Origin: Marisa cornuarietis
Lineage: Eukaryota > Mollusca > Gastropoda > Architaenioglossa > Ampullariidae
Assembly: GCA_004794655.1 (NCBI GenBank)
Contig: SMMW01000635.1
Coordinates: 2,418,001 to 2,482,000, forward strand
Length of the DNA stretch: 64,000 bases
Direction of reading: 5' to 3'
Shown here: positions 26,201 to 33,645 of the stretch, one piece after another
Numbering within the stretch: the stretch's first letter is position 1
Layout: each line of letters opens with the position of its first letter
Notes under the pieces: model-generated
What the model saw: only the letters and a program-made list of their open reading frames with translations
Databases searched by the model: none
Told to the model about the DNA's origin: nothing
Made by a program: the position numbers and the translations under genes

Positions 26201-26592
26201 CCCTTTAAAGGGATGAGTTACGTAGTTTCATTAGTAGTTGCACCACACAATTCACTGATAGTGGTAATGACAGGCCCCCTTATAAGTACTAAATAGCATT
26301 TGTTATTAGTTTCATATGAATTGTATGTCATAGAAACACTACACTATACTCAGTATACTGGAAAGAGAAAAATAAATACAGAACAAACTAAAGCGTGATT
26401 ACCATTTCCTAATACATCAAGGTATGAGTTGTATGTCATAGAAACACTACAAAATATTGGAAAGAGGGAAAAAACATGTACAAAACAAACTTAAGCGTGA
26501 TTACCATTTCCTAATACATCAAGATAACGATCAGCCAGTCGATGCTGAACACGACGACGAACGGCCTCTTCGTCCGATGCTCTGGCTGCCAT
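5162..26592 (-). CDS. TMEM128: TMEM128-like four-pass membrane protein (spliced, 4 coding exons)
   Basis: Coding exons on the minus strand are 26592-26505, 26054-25877, 18090-17923 and 5261-5162. Lengths 88+178+168+100 make 177 codons plus TAA with all phases matching, close to the 165 aa of human TMEM128. The N-terminus is acidic, basic and soluble (MAARASDEEAVRRRVQHRLA). Four hydrophobic segments follow: one in exon 2 (VLWLIASIAVFHF), two in exon 3 (VGAGLITVTVAIAAFLVVW and AAIPIATASFIVGS) and one in exon 4 (TPAILVTLFMGVVVVIAMFG). AAIPIATASFIVG, the W-x-V-W of exon 4 and the TP...LFMGVV tail match family positions as I remember them. The family is predicted to be a small multipass membrane protein; its molecular function is not established. 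The start is the first ATG in exon 1. The gene is head-to-head with securin. Confidence 0.88.
5265..5295. repeat. (CA)n microsatellite abutting the TMEM128 exon 4 acceptor
   Basis: A 31-base CA run on the plus strand reads as (TG)n on the coding strand and runs straight into TGCAG at the splice acceptor. Confidence 0.95.
6432..6469. repeat. Alternating (GT)n-(GC)n tract
   Basis: Thirty-eight bases of alternating purine and pyrimidine, GT then GC then mixed. This composition favours Z-DNA. Confidence 0.9.
7357..7520 (+). repeat. Dispersed repeat, left arm of an inverted pair
   Basis: It begins CCTTGCCAACATCTTTGCAC and ends near GACGTCTTGTAAAC. The reverse complement of 8612-8775 contains GCCAACATCTTTGCAC, a CGGG..CA block, GGCACCA.CT, GGAAGTG.GGTG, CGTGGCCA.TTCGAA and ACGTCTTGTAA in the same order. 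The copies are clearly related but diverged. The family is not identified. Confidence 0.75.
8612..8775 (-). repeat. Dispersed repeat, right arm of an inverted pair
   Basis: This inverted, diverged copy of 7357-7520 lies about 1.1 kb away. The pair could be two insertions of one short interspersed element or arms of a fold-back element; no target-site duplication is obvious. Confidence 0.75.
10190..10520. repeat. Imperfect inverted repeats about 270 bp apart (possible MITE)
   Basis: GCTTTCTGCCCAGATAAC near 10212-10230 pairs with GTTTATCTGGGCAGAAAGTT near 10483-10503. Similarity continues inward (CAAACTT..C..CACAG against the reverse complement of CTGTGCGGCACAAGTTTG) and more weakly outward. 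Arms of about 45 bp around a short spacer resemble a small non-autonomous DNA transposon. No coding capacity or clear target duplication was seen. Confidence 0.5.
11670..11722. repeat. (CAAC)n-(CAGA)n tetranucleotide repeats
   Basis: A short AACC/CAAC tetranucleotide run is followed by a CAGA tetranucleotide run. Adjacent GA-rich sequence (about 10964-11042) and a run of about 20 A (about 11104-11123) make this part of the intron low-complexity. Confidence 0.85.
13515..13564. repeat. Alternating TA/CG/CA tract (Z-DNA-prone)
   Basis: About 50 bases alternate pyrimidine and purine without a break: CA/TA, then CG/CA, a CG block and finally (CA)n. Alternating CG and CA of this length is the classical Z-DNA composition; formation in vivo is inference. 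Confidence 0.9.
14491..14613. repeat. (CAA)n followed by CA/TA-rich low complexity
   Basis: An uninterrupted CAA trinucleotide run (14491-14515) passes into irregular CA and TA repeats up to the start of the adjacent tandem duplication. Confidence 0.9.
14614..15040 (+). repeat. Diverged tandem duplication, unit about 217 bp
   Basis: Both copies (14614-14830 and 14831 to about 15040) start AAGCGCACGCAAC. Both contain ATGCC.TTTGCTGATCATATTT, TAAAATCA.CAAC, AAAAAGT.ACA.TAAAT and TTTCTCCTCGCAAG in order. Divergence is substantial, so the duplication is old. No gene is seen in it. Confidence 0.85.
16170..16235 (-). mobile_element. tRNA-derived SINE relic
   Basis: On the minus strand a B-box-like GGTTCGCAACT (complement of 16181-16190 and flank) lies downstream of an A-box-like TTGGCCTTGTTACTAC (16231-16216). 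The text between them resembles a tRNA anticodon arm (GTGGACCAGAAGGTCGC). It is too diverged to be a functional tRNA. Confidence 0.5.
16921..16957 (+). repeat. Dispersed 36-bp repeat, copy 1
   Basis: ATTCATTTTAAACGAGTTTG followed by TCCTCTCCGGGATTA recurs with three differences at 19831-19866, in direct orientation 2.9 kb away. TMEM128 exon 3 lies between the copies. Confidence 0.8.
17235..17830 (-). mobile_element. Degraded non-LTR retrotransposon fragment (RT C-terminal end)
   Basis: Minus-strand frames from about 17820 to 17250 give, in order and with frame breaks, RIIEATAAMARLNTIW, a block with LYKSLVVPVMLCSFETWT, then QESLLATVKRQELKWLDPVT, KTVLQGYVESGQCRG and NVRKWTGCLLEDLLRR. This order is typical of the region after the catalytic palm in a widespread invertebrate LINE family (usual forms KRRKLAWFGHVTRHD, KTILQG and WTG). 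The copy is 5'-truncated and broken. The same family occurs at 44340-45310. Confidence 0.85.
17923..18090 (-). CDS. TMEM128: TMEM128 coding exon 3
   Basis: Minus strand: acceptor TTTTTTTCCTAG, then 168 nt encoding LWFNVGAGLITVTVAIAAFL through AAIPIATASFIVGSC, then donor TG|GTTGGT. It enters in phase 2 and leaves with two bases, as both neighbours require. It carries membrane segments 2 and 3 and the hydrophilic loop SMVKKVSSDDWEK between them. Confidence 0.88.
18244..18270. repeat. (GC)n-(CA)n alternating tract
   Basis: A GC block followed by (CA)n just upstream of TMEM128 exon 3 in gene orientation; Z-DNA-prone composition. Confidence 0.9.
19831..19866 (+). repeat. Dispersed 36-bp repeat, copy 2
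   Basis: ATTCGTTTTAAAGCGAGTTT followed by GTCCTTTCCGGGATTA; direct copy of 16921-16957. Confidence 0.8.
20281..20418 (+). repeat. Tandem duplication, unit 67-70 bp
   Basis: Two nearly identical adjacent units (20281-20347 and 20348-20418) each begin TGCTTATAA.AAGG and end AAAATGCATGATCA. Differences are a few substitutions and C/A-run lengths, so the event is recent or the copies are being homogenised. Confidence 0.95.
20862..20945 (+). mobile_element. Possible tRNA-derived SINE relic
   Basis: A B-box-like GTAGGTTCGACCGTG near 20897-20911 lies about 30 bases after an A-box-like TGACTGGTGGATAGTG. Only the polymerase III promoter spacing supports this call. Confidence 0.35.
21536..21605 (-). 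mobile_element. tRNA-derived SINE relic
   Basis: On the minus strand GCGTAGGTTATTTAGGCGC (A-box region) is followed by TGGATTCGATCCC (B-box) with tRNA-like spacing. A downstream body of more than 100 bp continues to about 21400. A related piece, CATCATGGAACATGGATGCA, lies at 42247-42266 in an NCAPH intron. Confidence 0.5.
23098..23165. repeat. (CCA)n-rich imperfect repeat
   Basis: CCTTCCATAA(CCA)n occurs twice in tandem, followed by irregular CCA/CTA triplets. Confidence 0.85.
25520..25800 (+). mobile_element. tRNA-derived SINE
   Basis: The head is tRNA-like: A-box GATGGCCGAGTGGTTAGAGC, an anticodon-like region, then B-box GGTTCAATTCCC. A unique body of about 200 bp ends CTTTACCTTTTTT. Variable-arm-class tRNA (Leu/Ser) heads and a short T-rich end are usual for molluscan SINEs. 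It is the best preserved SINE here and lies about 77 bp past the TMEM128 exon 2 donor, antisense to that gene. Confidence 0.85.
25877..26054 (-). CDS. TMEM128: TMEM128 coding exon 2
   Basis: Minus strand: acceptor TTTCTTTCAG, 178 nt, donor GACAG|GTGAGG. It encodes an acidic and Asn-rich hydrophilic stretch (EEEEDQKQDHSKNNNDN), then KRRFSAF and the first membrane helix, ending FYLVLLYDSRID with a split Arg codon completed in exon 3. Confidence 0.85.
26321..26525. repeat. Tandem duplication copying the TMEM128 exon 1 donor
   Basis: Two units begin TTGTATGTCATAGAAACACT (26321 and 26429). Both contain AAGCGTGATTACCATTTCCT followed by AATACATCAAG. In the right unit this is the end of TMEM128 exon 1 with its donor; the left unit is a non-coding copy inside intron 1. 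Confidence 0.93.
26505..26592 (-). CDS. TMEM128: TMEM128 coding exon 1
   Basis: The first ATG (26592-26590) follows GCGTCAAA on the minus strand. The 88 nt encode MAARASDEEAVRRRVQHRLA and continue to LDVLGN, with donor AAATG|GTAATC. The soluble N-terminus is weakly conserved in this family, so the start rests on reading frame and position. Confidence 0.75.
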
Positions 26593-26924
26593 TTTGACGC
26601 TAACTCCTGAGTTATCCTTTCCTAAATTGATAGCCCCTTTTTTTAGTGTCGTATGAAGAAAGTTAGGAAAACTTAATCATATTGTTTAATCTATTTATAT
26701 TAATTTTTATAGTGTAGCCTTTTTTGAATTTTCATAAATAGCAGAAGTAGCATAAAATAGTACTGTGAGCTGCTTATTTTAAATGTTGCGTGCTGATTGG
26801 ACCATTGGCCGGAAGCGCGAGATGTAAACGTTCTTGCAAACGTAACAGATTAGCATCATCCAAGAAGGTTGAAAGATACTTTGATAAATATATATTGTTT
26901 ATTTCGAGTTGTATCAGATACAAG
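26593..26924. promoter_or_regulatory. Shared promoter of TMEM128 (-) and securin (+)
   Basis: Only about 515 bp separate the two start codons. The core at 26794-26817 has two ATTGG boxes (CCAAT on the minus strand, NF-Y type) directly followed by CCGGAAGCG, an ETS/GABP-type site. The interval carries few repeats. A donor, ACAAG|GTAATA at 26925, with an acceptor ending at 27098 suggests a non-coding first exon of securin ending at 26924. Use of these motifs is inference. Confidence 0.55.
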
Positions 26925-27106
26925 GTAATATTTGCATCCTGTATTTGATTACAGTTTTATAACTGTTTTCCCTGTTAACCTTTTTATGTTGCTGTTCCAT
27001 CGGTAATATTGTTGCAAAGTCGGGCGTGTTGACTGGAAGAAACAAAAAGAAAAGCATTCAAAGCATTAACAGATTTGATATATCTGTTTTTTTTTAAGGT
27101 ATTAAG

Positions 27107-30100
27107 ATGGCATCAGTACAGTTCCAAATTCATACTGACAAGGAGAATTCATCATCACTGGGTTCAAAAATGTTCGGAGCCAACCTGCAAAGTAAGTCAG
27201 AAAAAACTGTTCCATTTAAGATAGGCCTACCTTTGATGATAAGAATTTTTTAAATGTTATTTTATAGATGTTAAATACTTATAAAATATCAGTTATGTAA
27301 GCTGACTTTCTATTCCTAAGTAATAACATGTATTATAGATGTCTGCAATTCATCTTGTTCAAACAGAACCCAGCGCATGTATTAATAATAATAATAGTGA
27401 AGATTTTTATAGCGCATATTCACACTCATAGAGAGCATGCTTTTAGCGCTTAAAACGAGGAAGAGACGTGGACTAAGTAGATACAGAACACAGGGGACGA
27501 AAGAAAACGACAGTACTGACAAAACAGAAAACAAAAGGCATCAAGTAACAGGAACAGAGAAATATAGTGATTCTGTGAGAAAGATGGGTAAAGTAGCAAG
27601 AGGGAAGGGGGGAGGGTAAGAAGGACGAGCATTGTGTGGACTGTGTTAGGAGTAATGCTCAACGAAAAGGTGCGTTTTCAGTGCAGATTTGAAAGATTCA
27701 GTTGTAGGAAGGTGGCGGATATGGAAAGGAAGAGAGTTCCATTGTTTTGCAGCACAGTAGCCAAAAGCCCTGTGACCATATGTTGTTGTTCTGGTGACAG
27801 GGACAGTTAGAATACGGTCGTCAGACGAAGAGCGCAGTTGTCTGGACGGAGAGTAAGGGATGAGAAGTTCAGTGAAATAGTCAGGACAGGAGCCAGCAAA
27901 GAAATTAAAACACAGCACAGACAGTTTGTACTGAATGCGAGAACGGATGGGTAGCCAGTGTAGAAAACGAAGGAGAGGAGTGACATGGTTCCGTTTCCTT
28001 GCTCTAAGCACCAGACGCGCAGCGGAGTTCTGTACTCTCTGGAGTCTCTGAATGAGGTAGTCAGGGCAGCCTGCCAGCAAGGAGTTGCAGTAGTCAAGTA
28101 GAGAAAGAACAAACGCACAGACGAGAGTGTTGGTATCACGTGTAGAGAGAAAGTGACGGATGGCACTGATCTTACGAATCTCATAATAGGCAGACCGACA
28201 GACAGCTGCTACATGTCTATCGAATGTCATGTCATCAGTGACAATAAATCCCAGATTCCTAACGGATGACGTGAAGGTGATGTTGCTGTCGCCCACCTTG
28301 ATGTGATTGGGCAGACTGACGAGTGAAGGTTGATGTCTTCTTCTATGGCACAAGAGGGCTTCCGTTTTATCATCATTTAGTTTAAGCTTGTTTTTTACCA
28401 TCCAGCCCTTGACATCGCTGATACAAGCTTCTATAGAGCTAATAGCAGATTGAGACTCAGCCGGCGGAGTGGAACAGTAAAGCTGCGTGTCATCAGCATA
28501 GGATTGATGAGAAACCTGGTGAGACCGGATGCATGATGAAAGGGGCTTAGTATACAGGATGAACAGAACTGGGCCAAGTACTGAGCCTTGAGGAACACCA
28601 CAGAAAAGTGAAGCAGGGCGAGATATCTGACCATCAACTAACACAGTCTGGGTCCTATCAGTGAGATAGGAGTTGAACCATGAGAGAGCAGGTCCAGAAA
28701 TCCCGTAGAGGGTGTGGAGTCTGTGAAGAAGCAGAGAGTGGTCTATAGTGTCAAATGCAGCAGACAGGTCCAGTAGGGTTAATGGAGAGACATCACCACT
28801 GTCAAGAGCAGATAATATGTCTGTTGTCACTTTAATAAGAGTGGTCTCGGTGCTGTGGAAAGGTCTATACGCTGACTGAGCTTGTGGGATAAGATGGTGC
28901 TCTTGTAAGTAGGCCCAGAGCTGTGTCAAAACTATTTTCTCTATGATCTTAGAGAGAAAAGACAAGTTGGAAACTGGACGGTAGTTGTTCAGGACATTGA
29001 CGTCAAGCGTGGATTTCTTTAGAAGTGGCCTCACCACCGCATTTTTAAACAAAGATGGGAAAACACCTGACGACAGGCTGACATTTACAATATTTGTCAT
29101 GGCAGGAAGTAGACTATCTAGGCATTCGAGCAGAAGGCTTGTGGGCATCGAATCTAACTCGCAAGTTGTTGGTTTAGCTTTTAGAATAGCCGCTTTCACA
29201 TCGGTCTCAGAGACTGGTAGGAACTTGACATGGAGCATCCTGGAAGGACATCACAGGAGATGCTGTCAACCGCCGACACAGAGTCTAAAGATGATCGAAT
29301 GTCCGATATCTTGCTGGTGAAATAATCACTAAAAACTTGCGGCAGCAGTGAAGCAGGGTAGGCAGTAGGCAGTGGTGTTGCTGTCTTAGATCCAGTCATT
29401 TGAGTGCAGATGGCAAAGAGCTTTTTGGAGGAGGTGCAGTTAATTATTTGGCCCTGAAGATATGATGCTTTAACCGCATAAATGCATTTTGCAACGCTTC
29501 GCTTTGCGGCATTATAAATTTCTTTGTGGATGGCGAGTCCAGTCTTCCGCCAAACACGTTCATGAGAAAGTTTAGATGCATCAACATCAGTTAAACAGTC
29601 TCCAGTACTTAGTGCAAAACTTTAAAAACATCTTTCCCCTCATTAGGTCAGTCTATCATCTCCACCTAATTCTTATCTTTCACTAGTGCATATTGCATGT
29701 GTGTGTCTGTGTTTGTGTGTGTGTGTCAGAGACAGAGGAAAGCGGTTGAAAACAGTGCTTGTTGCATATTGTAGAAATTTAGTAGGATCTTCTATGTTTT
29801 TGGGGGGCAAGGATTGATCTTTCTATGACTGTACTAGATTAGTCAAGGGGTAAGCTTATATCTAGCACGTGAAAGCATATCACTGACATTTTTATGTTTT
29901 TTAATAATCTATATATATGATTTATATATATATATATATAGTGCCACACATTTTAGTTTACCAAAAAATAGAATAACTTTAATCTTGGCAAGAGTTTATA
30001 AACAAGATAAGATCCTGTTCCTGAAAAATTGAAGGACTGAAGACTTCTTTTTGTAAAAATATATCATATCTTTGTTTTTGGAGATTTTGCTTTACCTTAA

Positions 30101-32777
30101 CCATTTCATTTATTTGTTTTATGAAATAGGCGCTAAAGGTTTCCAGGCAGCAAGCACACAACATCCGAAGACACCAAGGCGGGCTCTAGGCTCTGTGAAC
30201 CAAGTAGACAGAGTGACTGTAAAACCTCATCCACCTAGTTTAGATCTAAAGGCCAGTGGAGGAAAGACTGTAGGAGATAGCACAAAGTCTTCTGCTGCCA
30301 CATTACTGAAGCCTGTCCTTGTCACAAACAAAGCATCAAAAGGCATTCAGCAGCCTGGAAGCACGAAAGACACAAAATTAAAGAAGCGACAGTCTCAAGA
30401 CCTTGAGGTATGATATCTTGCTGTCAAGCACGAGACACTGAAAGGGATACGGTTGTGAAATTGTTTTGACAGTGTCAAGTAGGGTTCTAAAAACAAGAGT
30501 TGGTAAAATTAAAATGATGTCTGGGAGCCTTGTTTCCAGCAAGTGTGTTTGAAGTTTATATCAATAATTGATCTTTATGCTCATATTTCCAGGGTTCACG
30601 GTTGCATATTGTAACTCTCTTCTCTTTTGCAGATGGATTTATTATTCTTCACTAAATTATTTACCAGATTTTCACTCTTCTTCACATCATTCACTTTCAT
30701 CTATTTTTTTGAGCATTAATCTTGAGTTGCAGTGAATATATCACCAATTTCTCCTGATCTCACTAACCTTGTTTTATGAAAAATGTTTCGAAATTTGTCA
30801 TTTAGTCTGCAGAGATTGCCTTTTACTGACAACATGTGACACAAGTCTTCACATTCTTCTTCATTATACATCATTGACTGATTGTCTAGTGGATACTGTG
30901 ATGTATTCAGTACATTAATCTTGCCCTTTGGAAGGAATATGAACAAGTGTACAAGTGAACTTTATTTTTATAAGGGGTCAAACCAAATGTGATCTGTGAT
31001 AAAGAAAAGTAGTTAATGTAAAAAATAATAGTTACATGAGAGCTAACCAATTAGTAATTTTAGTGGTCAAATTTGAAGAAAATATTTTATCATCGTGTGG
31101 CTTTTTTTTTTCAAAGAAGGAGAACAAAGTTGAAAGGGTTCAATACAAGGGGGAGAAATCTGTGGCAAGCCATTTAAGCGCCCAGTCAGTCAACATCACT
31201 TATGATGATTTACCAGATATTGAGTGTATTCCTCCTCCTCTGCCACCAAAGGATGGTATGTGCCTACATAATGTTTCACTTGTTTTGTTGGATCCGAGAC
31301 AATTCTTTATTCTGGGTACTCTGGCTTTCTCAATCCCTTGTTTGTGTGTGTGTGTACTACTTGTCAACTTGTGTGTGTGCATGCTCATGTGTCTAAAATG
31401 CTTAGAGCCTGGTTTTGGGGATACAGTTGTCTCTATATATATTATTTCACTGTTGCTGTTATATGCTTTATTTATCCTTATCTTATTGACTTGGTTTTGT
31501 CATTCACATTTGAGTATTTCTTTCTAAAAATTACATTATTGAAATGTCTGATCCTTGTATTTTTTTTCAGTTTAAGTTACTGTGTCTTTCTGTACTCTTT
31601 GAAGAAGAATTACTTAATAGCTGGAGGTAGTGAGAGATGTCACATGAAAGTGATTATCAGCCATCATATAAACAATTCAGATTTTAAATCCAAGGGACAT
31701 TATCATGAATTTGATCTGTTTTTTTTGAATTCCAGGAATAATTATGAAATGACAACATTTTAACTAGAGTATATCTACTGGGTGGCTCTTGTTACACACA
31801 CATATATAAATAAGTTTTAAACTATTTCAAAATTAGATAACATATTTCTGTCAGCAGCCCATTTTTCTGTTTTTCTCTAATGATGTTGCTGTAACTCAAT
31901 TTTGTTTTACCCATTCAGACAGTGATGATGAAAGCATATGGCCTAGAAAAGAGAGAATAAGCACCTACTTTACTAGAGTTCTGAACTGGCGACCGCCATG
32001 TCTGTTTGGGGCACAGCCTGAGAGTGAAGATGATGAGACCACAGAACAACACATAATTATGACTGAATTGGATAACATACTTCTCCCTTGTGAAATAGGT
32101 AGTCTTTTAAAAGAATATTTTATATGATAATGAGAACACTATTTTGACATTTAAAATTGTATTATTGTAGCATTAATGCTACTTTAAGATACTGAATGTG
32201 GGGTATTTGCTGCATCATATTGACCACAATTGTGACCAAAAGTTTTAAGTTAATAACTAGAAACATGTAGTGTGTTTATGATTTCTTATATTTTCCTGTT
32301 ACTCTTTGAATTCAAGGGTAAGGATGTACCTAACAGATGCCATTATCTGACTTTTCAGTAATTTGATTATTCCTTTTGAAAAGCATTTTTCCCACTCTGT
32401 CACATGCAATGTCTTTTACTTTGAAAACGGTTTCTGCAAGACTTTTTTGACATTTTAGATTGTTTTCATTTATATCCTATAGTTGCTTTCACTGTGGTAA
32501 ATGAAGCTTTATATTTTAAATGTATGCTAAGCAAAATAGTACTTGTTTCACATTTTCAGAAAATAATTTTCCATTCGTCACCATGGAAAGTCTCCAACTG
32601 GATGAACAAGATCTTGAGGCAGTTCCTCTTCCATCTTTAGATGACATTGACGTTCCTCAATGTGAAGTTCATGTTGTTCCAAGTTCATCAGATCTGGTTG
32701 CTTTGGATGATTCGTTGGGTCTGTCAGCTCACCTGGGTGGCTTACAAATCAAAGACGATAGCTTTAGCAGCCAGTGA
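27107..32777 (+). CDS. PTTG1: Securin (PTTG1-like), inhibitor and chaperone of separase
   Basis: Coding exons are 27107-27191, 30130-30407, 31117-31255, 31919-32098 and 32560-32777 (85+278+139+180+218 nt, 299 aa plus TGA; all phases fit). The N-terminus has TDKENSSS (KEN box, residues 12-14), like DKENGEP at the same place in vertebrate securin. A D-box RRALGSVN (45-52) follows KTP, as RKALGTVN does in human. Residues 122-124 read KEN again. DDLPDIEC (151-158) sits where securins carry the separase-binding motif: acidic, x-P-acidic-I-E, without the Arg that separase cleaves after. The rest is disordered, with an acidic C-terminal half. Securin blocks separase until APC/C destroys it at anaphase. 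At 299 aa it is longer than human (202 aa). Low family conservation makes this a motif- and context-based call. Confidence 0.85.
27384..29622 (-). mobile_element. CR1/L2-type LINE, 5'-truncated, RT largely open
   Basis: An uninterrupted 530-codon minus-strand frame (29238-27646) encodes RT motifs in order: VRPLLKK, NYRPVSNLSFLSKIIE, QSAYRPFHSTET, LLDLSAAFDTIDH, GVPQGSVLGPVLFILY, the YADD core in SYADDTQLY, then LDYCNSLLAGCP, LHWLPI and the tail WNSLPFHIR. Coding similarity continues upstream through a frame break near 29240 to about 29620. The endonuclease and ORF1 are missing. The 3' end has TAGCGC..., then an (ATT)n tail (AAT on the plus strand at 27384-27398), usual for this group. It lies antisense inside the first coding intron of securin. 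Confidence 0.92.
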
Positions 32778-33186
32778 TCCAAAATTTGACCAGGTGGCAT
32801 ATACAGCTCCTTGGTGGTTCTGATCAGCTGACTGGCATGTTTGGTGTGCACGTGAAACCATTTCTGGATACAGAGAATGATGAAATGCTATTTGTGGATT
32901 TTTCAACATAGACTTTCATCTAATTTTTTTCTGCAAGAAACTTACTGTGTAGCAGCCTTGATACTTTGCAGCAGGAAAAGAAACATAGCACTGTGCCATC
33001 TTTCTTTCAAGGATGCAGTCACCTACCTGAAAGTTGCTTTGTGAAATAGGAATGGCTTTGAAAACTTAACAAGAGGTGGGTTTAAAATGCACAACGTCCT
33101 TAATTTTGTAATGTTCTTTCGCCTTATAATACTACAAAATATTTTGAAATGACAGTTTTAAACATTGTCTTTTATGTCTTTAGCCC

Positions 33187-33192
33187 AATAAA
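33187..33192 (+). terminator. Securin polyA signal AATAAA
   Basis: AATAAA lies 410 bp after the securin stop, followed within 20 bp by a TTGT-rich segment. It is the first canonical hexamer after the gene on this strand. Confidence 0.7.
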
Positions 33193-33416
33193 TTTTCAAA
33201 TTGTCATGTCTCAGCTGTCTCTCTTCCTACCTGGATGAGTTTGTGGCACTTCGAGCACACAATCAACGTTGAGTTAATGAATATTGTCAGCATTACTCAG
33301 TCTTGTTGATAATAAATGTAACAACAGTGCAGCGCAAAGTACAAAAGTAATGCTATAACTCAAATTGTGCCTTATTGTTTCACATATGCTTGCAAAGAAA
33401 AATTATTAGTGTAGTC

Positions 33417-33422
33417 TTTATT
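33417..33422 (-). terminator. SFR1 polyA signal AATAAA (minus strand)
   Basis: TTTATT on the plus strand gives AATAAA about 225 bp past the SFR1 stop. With the securin signal at 33187-33192 it leaves the two convergent transcripts just separate. Confidence 0.55.
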
Positions 33423-33645
33423 ACCAACCCATCATACGCATTAACCACAACAAAATTATCTTAACAAAATAGTCAAGTACTTTAAGATGCAAGACCATCA
33501 TTTAACGGCAGAACTGAACAGAATGCAGTGGATTTGCTTGATAATTAAAGTTTGTGCAACTACTGGTACAAAAGTCTCTCATCTTCATATGACCTTAGAT
33601 TGCACAAGTAACAGTTGTTAATCACAGTAATTGTTGGAAGGACTT

